Made by a program: the position numbers and the translations under genes
DNA from: Gemmatimonadota bacterium
Lineage (GTDB): Bacteria > Gemmatimonadota > Gemmatimonadetes > Gemmatimonadales > Gemmatimonadaceae
NCBI GenBank assembly: GCA_020161135.1
Contig: JAIUOB010000001.1
Span: 62,001-126,000 of the forward strand
DNA: 64,000 nt
Direction of reading: 5' to 3'
Notes under the pieces: generated by a model
Seen by the model: only the letters and a program-made list of their open reading frames with translations
Databases searched by the model: none
Told to the model about the DNA's origin: nothing
Shown here: piece by piece, positions 58,468-64,000 of the stretch
Numbering within the stretch: the stretch's first letter is position 1
Layout: each line of letters begins with the position of its first letter

Positions 58468-59892
58468 TCACGACGCGGGCGTCGTGGAACGCACGAGGTA
58501 GAACTGCTCCTGGCGTGGCCGGAAGAAGCGGTAGCCGTTCTCCGTCAGGTAGGCGCAATCCTCGAACATGATGAACAGCTTCTTGCCGCCCCATTCGGGA
58601 ATGGGGGTTGCGGCGTTGAGCTCGATGCTCTGGTAGGAGCCGAGGCGCAGGCGCGCGTTGAGCGCCGTGGTGTCGCTGCGCAGCGGACTCCGGAAGTCGA
58701 TGCTGGTGCCCAGCCCGTGCCCGTGATTGCCAAGCGGATGGGAGTAGATCATGGCTTCGATGTTCTGCGTCTTCATCTCGGCCATGGTGCCGTTGAACAC
58801 CGCGCCACCCGTGCGACCGGGGCGCGCCTGGCGCAGCATGAGCGCATCCTGCAGCGCGTTGGCGTTGCGCATGGCGGCCTTGAGCCCGGCCGGGGCGTCG
58901 CGCTCGCCCGGCTTGAGCAGGTACGCCATCTTCTGCCAGTCGGTGTCGAAGCCCATGTAGCTGATGCCGAAGTCGATGTGCACCACATCGCCCGGCAGCA
59001 GCACGGTGCCTTCGGGGGCCACCGCAAGGAAGCCGCGCGAGGTGGCCACCTCGCCGGTCGCACGCTGGACGCGCAGGTCGGGCTGGAACCAGGTGCGCAC
59101 GCCCGCTGCGCCCAACATGTCGTACAGCGCGCGGCGCACGTCGCCCACGGTGGTGGTGCCCGGCGTGATGACGTCGTTGGACAGCGCGCGGCGCACGATG
59201 GCCTCCGTGACCGCCACCGCCGCGGTGTAGTGCGGCATCTCCTCGGGGAGGCGCGTGTCGAGGTACTCCTGCACGAGGTCGGCCGCACTCACGAAGGTCG
59301 ATTCCGCCGCCGGGCCCAGCGTCTCGGCCAGGAACCGATAGGCGTCGTGGCCGAGGGACCGTGTCTGGCCTCGCGTGCCGCGGATGCCGAGTCCGATGGT
59401 GGCGGGCTTGTACTGCGCGTACAGCTCACGCAGCGTCGCGGCGGGCGGTCGCGGCTCGGTGAAGGGTGCGTCGAAGAACCGCGCGAGGTTCTCCTCGGTG
59501 TACCCGGTCACGGCGAATTTCTTGAGTCCCGCCGCGCCCGCATCGATGAACACGAAGATGTCGCGGTTGCCGGTGTACGGCCGCGGCGGCGCCACGAACG
59601 GCAGCACCGGATCGTCGTGGAACTCCTCGTTCACCACGATCCACATGCCGATGTTGTGGCGACGCATCATGGGCAGCAGCAGCGCGTGCCGCTGCGCGAG
59701 CCACGACTCGCGCACGGCGATCTGCTGTGACCAGGGGAGCAGCGAGTCGGCCTGGGGGACGCGGTAGGGGCGCGCCACACCTTGCACGGTGGCAGACGGA
59801 CGGGCCGGCCGGGGCTGCGCGGGAAGCAACGTCGCACCGGCCGCGAGGGTGCACGTCAGGAACAGTCGGCGGACAACGGGAGGTCGGGACAT
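58468..59892 (-). CDS. exported M24-family metallopeptidase, paralog of 10783-12252
   Basis: The product has 474 residues with a Sec signal ending near L-L-P-A-Q. Metal ligands are complete: D in H-I-D-F-G, D in F-D-T-D-W, H in [13 protein letters not shown] in S-I-E-L-N and E in M-F-E-D-C. The P-G-D-V-V-H, L-K-P-G-E and P-E-W segments align with the other M24 protein, so the two arose by duplication. It should be a periplasmic aminopeptidase or dipeptidase. It is the middle gene of a leftward set: lipase-like hydrolase, M24, propeller. Confidence 0.87.
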   Translation of the reverse strand: MSRPPVVRRLFLTCTLAAGATLLPAQPRPARPSATVQGVARPYRVPQADSLLPWSQQIAVRESWLAQRHALLLPMMRRHNIGMWIVVNEEFHDDPVLPFVAPPRPYTGNRDIFVFIDAGAAGLKKFAVTGYTEENLARFFDAPFTEPRPPAATLRELYAQYKPATIGLGIRGTRGQTRSLGHDAYRFLAETLGPAAESTFVSAADLVQEYLDTRLPEEMPHYTAAVAVTEAIVRRALSNDVITPGTTTVGDVRRALYDMLGAAGVRTWFQPDLRVQRATGEVATSRGFLAVAPEGTVLLPGDVVHIDFGISYMGFDTDWQKMAYLLKPGERDAPAGLKAAMRNANALQDALMLRQARPGRTGGAVFNGTMAEMKTQNIEAMIYSHPLGNHGHGLGTSIDFRSPLRSDTTALNARLRLGSYQSIELNAATPIPEWGGKKLFIMFEDCAYLTENGYRFFRPRQEQFYLVRSTTPAS

Positions 59893-59941
59893 GCGGGAAA
59901 GCTACAGCGCGCCAGCAGCCTCCCGCACGTCCCGCGGTGCG

Positions 59942-61294
59942 TCACTCGTGCTGGAACTCCGCCAGCACGAGCCGCCGGCGATCTGCGGGGTGCGTGCGCA
60001 CGACGATGGTCTCGCCGTTGAGGCGCGTGCGCACGGTGCGCGGGGCATCGGCTGGGAACCAGCGCAGGGCGCGGTCGACCGACGGCACTCCCGGGGTGAT
60101 CCCCGTCGCCGGCACATCGTCGAAGGTGACGGTGTCGCGCGCGACGCCGAGGTAGCCGCGCGGCCGGGTGACCAGCACGCTCACGCTGTCGCCGCGGCGC
60201 ACCGCGGGTGCCGGCAGGCGGAAGTTGACGAGCGTGCTCGATCGCGGCAGCGCCGTGCGATACACGTGCAGGATGACGCTGCTGTCGGGGGCCACCACTT
60301 CGAACTCGTACGAGGCGCCGGGCGTCGCGCGGAACGGCCCCCAGCGCCCGTCGTCCCGGGTGCTGGCGCGATGCACTGCGGCGGTGGTGCGCTGCGCGGT
60401 GCGTGGGTCGAGGGCATGCACGGTGACCTGCGCGCCCGCCAGCGGCAGGTTGGTGGGGGCGCCCGCCGCGTTCGCACTCACCATGCCATCCAGCACCACG
60501 GTGCTCTCCGGCACGATGTCGGTGGTGCGCGGCGCGCGCCCGGTGATGAAGCGGTATTGCGCCGCGAATGACGCCGCGCCGAAGGCCACTTCGCGGTGAT
60601 CGGTGCCGGGGAGCACGAGGTTCTGCGCACCGGCCAGTACCGGCGAGCGCGCGTCGACCCCGGTCGACATGGCGGGCGCACCCAGCGCCGCGCCGGTGGG
60701 TTGCGCGTACTTGTCGAGCGAATCGGAGCGGAGCGCGAGGAAGCGTACCCCCGCGACCACTTCGCTGCCGGCGTTGAGCCTGCGGAGGTACGGCGAGAGG
60801 CCGTTGAACTCGCTCTCGGGCTGCATGGTGGCCAGCGCCATCACCCCATGGTTCGGCGTGCCGCAGGTGACGACGTGCGACACATGCGCCGCCCCACCGC
60901 CGAAGCGCACGTAGTGCCGTATGGTGAGCCCGCCGCGCGAACTCCCCACCAGGGCCACCTTCGTGGCCCCCGTACGCAGCAGCACACGCGTGACGAACGC
61001 CGCCAGCGCCGCCGCCTGATCGTCCGGCGTGCTGCGATTCGCTTCGCGGGCGGTCACCGTGCTCGTCGCCAGCGGATGGGGCAGGTCGACCGCGAACAGC
61101 CGTTCGCGCGGATAGCCGTTGCTCTCGAAGCGCCAGATGGTGTTGTCCCACAGCCCGGCGTGGTCGCCATTGCCGTGTACGAAGATGATGGGCACGGGCG
61201 CCGCGGCCGGCTGTGCGAACAGGGGCGCAGGCGTGGCCACGAGAGCGAGTCGGAGTGCGGCCATCGCGGCGCGCACCAGGAAGAGAGGTCGCAT
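59942..61294 (-). CDS. exported alpha/beta hydrolase with C-terminal beta-sandwich domain
   Basis: The product has 450 residues from the ATG at 61294, with a Sec signal ending at F-A-Q. The hydrolase domain has the oxyanion strand I-I-F-V-H-G-N-G and nucleophile Ser119 in V-G-S-S-R-G-G; the likely catalytic His is in P-G-T-D-H-R-E-V. From about residue 285 the chain changes to a Thr/Val-rich beta-sandwich (V-V-L-D-G-M-V-S-A-N to V-N-F-R-L-P), like carboxypeptidase regulatory-type domains. Lipase or ester hydrolase of the class 2 lipase type is the best call. First gene of the leftward M24/propeller set. Confidence 0.8.
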   Translation of the reverse strand: MRPLFLVRAAMAALRLALVATPAPLFAQPAAAPVPIIFVHGNGDHAGLWDNTIWRFESNGYPRERLFAVDLPHPLATSTVTAREANRSTPDDQAAALAAFVTRVLLRTGATKVALVGSSRGGLTIRHYVRFGGGAAHVSHVVTCGTPNHGVMALATMQPESEFNGLSPYLRRLNAGSEVVAGVRFLALRSDSLDKYAQPTGAALGAPAMSTGVDARSPVLAGAQNLVLPGTDHREVAFGAASFAAQYRFITGRAPRTTDIVPESTVVLDGMVSANAAGAPTNLPLAGAQVTVHALDPRTAQRTTAAVHRASTRDDGRWGPFRATPGASYEFEVVAPDSSVILHVYRTALPRSSTLVNFRLPAPAVRRGDSVSVLVTRPRGYLGVARDTVTFDDVPATGITPGVPSVDRALRWFPADAPRTVRTRLNGETIVVRTHPADRRRLVLAEFQHE

Positions 61295-61376
61295 ACTGCA
61301 AGCTGCCACGTGAGCCGCGGGATTGCATGTCACGATGACGTACCGCGCACGCCAGACCCTCGCACGCCGCCGGCCG

Positions 61377-62456
61377 TCAACCGCCCGCCTCACGGTTGAG
61401 GTTGTAGCGAATCACCCCGGCGTGCGGCGACGCCGGGTCGCGCTCGGCCGCGTACACGTCGCCCGCGGGCATGGGGAGCACCTGCAGCACCTCACGCAGC
61501 TGCGCGTGATCGTCCGCGCTGAGCGTGAGCCCCAGTGTCGCGAGGGTACGCCGCGCGCTGGCGACGCCGCGAAAGCCGACGATGACGGCCCCCACGCCCG
61601 CCTGGTCGAGCACCCACCGCTGCGCGACGTTCGCCATGCCGACGCGATGTCGCGCGGCGATGTCGGCCAGCACCTCGAGCAGGCGCTGCAGCGCAGACCA
61701 GCCGCCGCAGTCCTCGACGATGAGGCGGTACTTCACGAGCGATCGGTTCTCGAGCGCGCCGTCGGGGGCCGCGGTCCCGCGCCACGCCTCATCGAGGAAG
61801 CCACCGGCCACGGAACCGTAGCACAGCAGCGACAGGCCGCGCGCCGCGGCCAGCGGGGCGAGCTGTGCCGCCGGGCGTCGGTCGAGCACCGAGTACTGCA
61901 CCTGCGTGGCCACGAGCGGAATGCCGGCGTCGAGCACCCGTTGGGTGTGCGCCGTGTCGGTGTTGGTGAGCGCGAGGTGGCGGATCTTGCCCGCGCGCCG
62001 CAGGTCGTCCAGCACACCGAGGGCGTCGAGCATGCCCGGGACATCGTAGCGCCACCAGTGGAACTGCACGAGGTCGAGCGCGTCGGTGCGCAGGCGCGTG
62101 AGCGAGCGATCGACGATCCCGGTGAGCATGGCGCGATCGACGTGCGCGAGCGCATCGCGGTCGGGGACGCACTTGGTGTGCACCTGCAGGTGCCGCCCGG
62201 GCCGGGCCGCGCGATACTCACCAATGAGCGCCTCGACGCCGGTGTAAATGTCGGCGCAGTCGAGCGTGTCGCAGCCGTGTGCCGCCAGCAGGTCCCACGC
62301 GGCGAACAGCGCGTCGCGGTCGAGCGTGCGCGCCGAATGCCCCTCGGAGAGCTGCCACGCGCCGGCGATGACCGGCGGCACCGTGTAGTCAGCGTGGAGA
62401 CTGCGTCGCGCTGCAGGGTCGACCGCGCGGGGCGCGCGGGTGGGCGTGTCGCTCAC
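61377..62456 (-). CDS. aldo/keto reductase
   Basis: The product has 359 residues. The catalytic tetrad is visible: Asp and Tyr in D-C-A-D-I-Y-T-G, Lys in H-T-K-C-V-P, and His in V-Q-F-H-W-W. The barrel closes with I-V-G-F-R-G and S-A-R-R-T-L. It is a cytoplasmic NADPH-type reductase with no signal peptide; substrate unknown. Its ATG overlaps the TIGR04076 stop as ATGA, so the two are translationally coupled and likely act on the same compound. Confidence 0.88.
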   Translation of the reverse strand: MSDTPTRAPRAVDPAARRSLHADYTVPPVIAGAWQLSEGHSARTLDRDALFAAWDLLAAHGCDTLDCADIYTGVEALIGEYRAARPGRHLQVHTKCVPDRDALAHVDRAMLTGIVDRSLTRLRTDALDLVQFHWWRYDVPGMLDALGVLDDLRRAGKIRHLALTNTDTAHTQRVLDAGIPLVATQVQYSVLDRRPAAQLAPLAAARGLSLLCYGSVAGGFLDEAWRGTAAPDGALENRSLVKYRLIVEDCGGWSALQRLLEVLADIAARHRVGMANVAQRWVLDQAGVGAVIVGFRGVASARRTLATLGLTLSADDHAQLREVLQVLPMPAGDVYAAERDPASPHAGVIRYNLNREAGG

Positions 62457-62800
62457 GGCAGCGGCTCGCCACTCTCGTCGCTGTGCCGCAGCGTGCGCGT
62501 CCCGGTGCGCGAAATGCGGAACACCGCGCCGCAGTGGATGTCGGGGCAGGCGATGTCGGCGTCGGTGGTCATCCAGTCGTTCGGATGCGTCGGCCGCTGC
62601 TTCGCGGGGAGCAGCGGCAGCAGCGCGGCCATTGCGTAGAGCGGGAAGCCCTGCCCGTCGGGGAAGGTGATCGTCCCCGACTTCACCTCGAAGTAGTCGC
62701 CGACGCGCTCGCGGCAGAGCATGCGTCCGCGGTTGGCCACGACCTCGACCTTGAGGTCGTACAGGGTGAACGCGTCTTCGGGGGTGGCGTCGGAGGACAT
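62453..62800 (-). CDS. TIGR04076-family protein
   Basis: The product has 115 residues from the ATG at 62800. The family pattern is seen in L-Y-D-L-K-V-E-V-V, a Cys in M-L-C-R-E-R-V-G-D-Y-F-E-V, F-P-D-G-Q-G-F-P-L-Y-A-M-A-A-L-L-P-L-L-P-A-K-Q-R and a C-terminal C-P-D-I-H-C-G. Three cysteines are present and could bind a metal or be redox active, which is inference. The family has no known function but is often next to oxidoreductases, as here (ATGA overlap with the aldo/keto reductase). Confidence 0.83.
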   Translation of the reverse strand: MSSDATPEDAFTLYDLKVEVVANRGRMLCRERVGDYFEVKSGTITFPDGQGFPLYAMAALLPLLPAKQRPTHPNDWMTTDADIACPDIHCGAVFRISRTGTRTLRHSDESGEPLP

Positions 62801-62935
62801 GGGCGGCGAGGAGAGACGGGGCGACAGGACACGTGGCCGGCGCGTACGCGGTGAAGTCTGCCCGCGCAGGCCGGCCGGCGACAACCAGGGCGCTCCGGCA
62901 GCGAGGCCCGGCTGCGGGCCCGATATTCTCCCGGC

Positions 62936-64000
62936 ATGACGCCTGCCCTCCTCCTCCCGCTCCTCGCCGTGCTGCAGGAGCCGTTTCGTGTCCCCGTGCT
63001 CGATCTCGCGCGCGACTCCGCCTCCCTGGTCGTCGTCGATCGCGAACCCGGGCAGTATCTGGGCCATGTCACCACCGCGCTGCTGGGCGATGGCCGGACG
63101 ATCCTGGCCGTCTACCCCAAAGGGCACGGGCAGGGCGCGATCGTCATGAAGCGCAGCGCCGACGCGGGCCGCACGTGGAGTGCGCGGCTGCCGGTGCCGG
63201 ACAATTGGGCGACATCGCAGGAGGTGCCGACCATCCATCGCGTCCCCGATCCCGTGCGCGGTGGGCATCGGCTGCTGCTCTTCTCGGGGTTGTATCCGGC
63301 GCGCATGGCGTCGAGCGACGACGAGGGCCAACACTGGACGCCCCTCGCCCCCATCGGCGACTGGGGCGGCATCGTCGTCATGGGATCGGTCGTGGTCATG
63401 CGTGACGGGGGCCTGCTCGCCTTCTTCCACGATGACGGCCGCTTCTTCGCCGGTGCCGGCAAGGCCACGGGCACCTTCACGCTCTTCCAGACGCGATCGC
63501 GCGACGGTGGCCGCACGTGGGCATCCCCCCGTGCGATCTGGTCGGGTGACTCACTCCACCTGTGTGAACCAGGGGCCGTGCGTTCACCGGATGGACGCAC
63601 GCTGGCGCTGCTGCTACGCGAGAATCGCCGGCGCGCCTCGTCGCACGTGATGTTCACGCGCGACGAGGGAGAACAGTGGAGTGCGCCGCAGCCGCTCGCT
63701 CGCGAGCTCACGGGCGATCGGCACACGGCGCAGTACGCACCGGACGGACGGCTCGTGGTCACCTTCCGCGACATGGCCGCGGGCAGCGCCACGCAGGGCG
63801 ACTGGGTCGCCTGGGTGGGGCGCTACGACGACCTCGTGGGCGGCACGCCCGGGGCGTACCGCGTGCGACTGGCCGACAACACCGATCGGTGGGACTCGAG
63901 CTATCCGGGGCTCGAGGTGCTGCGCGATGGCACGTTCGTCGCCACGACATACGGGTCGTGGGCAGCCGGGCAGCCTCCGTACATCGTGAGCCGGCGGTTC
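62936..64000 (+). CDS. sialidase-like BNR-repeat protein (3' partial)
   Basis: The frame is open from the ATG at 62936 to the window end (355 codons). The N terminus has a short hydrophobic stretch, a possible signal. Asp boxes S-A-D-A-G-R-T-W, S-D-D-E-G-Q-H-W, S-R-D-G-G-R-T-W and T-R-D-E-G-E-Q-W mark successive propeller blades, as in sialidases and related exo-hydrolases. E-P-G-A-V and a late S-Y-P-G-L-E resemble sialidase active-site segments. It diverges from the TIGR04076 gene. Enzyme activity is unproven, and the C terminus is not visible. Confidence 0.82.
   Translation, partial: MTPALLLPLLAVLQEPFRVPVLDLARDSASLVVVDREPGQYLGHVTTALLGDGRTILAVYPKGHGQGAIVMKRSADAGRTWSARLPVPDNWATSQEVPTIHRVPDPVRGGHRLLLFSGLYPARMASSDDEGQHWTPLAPIGDWGGIVVMGSVVVMRDGGLLAFFHDDGRFFAGAGKATGTFTLFQTRSRDGGRTWASPRAIWSGDSLHLCEPGAVRSPDGRTLALLLRENRRRASSHVMFTRDEGEQWSAPQPLARELTGDRHTAQYAPDGRLVVTFRDMAAGSATQGDWVAWVGRYDDLVGGTPGAYRVRLADNTDRWDSSYPGLEVLRDGTFVATTYGSWAAGQPPYIVSRRF

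Overview
The window is a G+C-rich (mostly about 70%), gene-dense chromosomal segment of a Gram-negative bacterium. The gene set points to the phylum Gemmatimonadota. It has an ADOP-type MacB permease with its own adaptor and ATPase, exported M20 and M24 peptidases, sortilin-like propeller proteins, Big2 repeat lipoproteins, a bacilliredoxin, a stand-alone Cpn10-like protein and an SWIB protein with a lysine/alanine-rich tail. This assignment is inference from gene content. I saw no rRNA or tRNA genes, insertion sequences, prophage or CRISPR array. Both window edges cut genes: a von Willebrand factor A protein on the left and a sialidase-like protein on the right.

Layout. 1-8.1 kb: vWA protein, small secreted protein, PepSY membrane protein, a lower-G+C Big2/VasI-like lipoprotein, a MOT1-type molybdate/sulfate transporter and a divergent NatAB-like ABC exporter. 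8.3-15.2 kb: a leftward run of signal peptidase I, esterase, membrane protein, M24 peptidase, Cpn10-like protein, bacilliredoxin and Ser/Thr kinase, preceded by a separately terminated SWIB gene. 15.4-21.5 kb: endonuclease IV, a lipoprotein, a P5C dehydrogenase-PhzF pair and a diguanylate cyclase. 21.6-26.1 kb: an ADOP-MacA-MacB type efflux operon. 26.3-30.9 kb: glutamate synthase large subunit without an adjacent small subunit. 31-35 kb: HEAT-repeat protein and a large outer-membrane barrel protein. 35.2-39.8 kb: two exported M20 amidohydrolases, an NTF2-like protein and two paralogous small membrane proteins, each preceded by the same dyad-symmetric operator. 39.8-45.4 kb: ankyrin-repeat protein, an exported FAH-family protein, a nitronate monooxygenase-like flavoprotein and a serine hydrolase. 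45.5-48.5 kb: a second copy of the barrel family plus a membrane protein with an HExxH motif. 48.5-53.3 kb: an unusually long pyruvate:ferredoxin oxidoreductase. 53.6-64 kb: secreted small protein, S41 peptidase, sortilin-like propeller, M24 peptidase, alpha/beta hydrolase, aldo/keto reductase, TIGR04076 protein and a sialidase-like protein.

The common theme is exported degradation of peptides and amides (two M24, two M20, S41, esterase, lipase-like and beta-lactamase-like proteins) feeding amino-acid metabolism (P5C dehydrogenase, glutamate synthase). Ferredoxin-linked enzymes (PFOR and possibly glutamate synthase) add a low-potential electron theme. The least explained items are the two paralogous barrel proteins with a shared N-terminal domain, the HExxH membrane protein next to one of them, the repeated 17-bp operator in front of paired membrane proteins, a 118-nt REP-like hairpin element, and the Cpn10/bacilliredoxin/kinase cassette.
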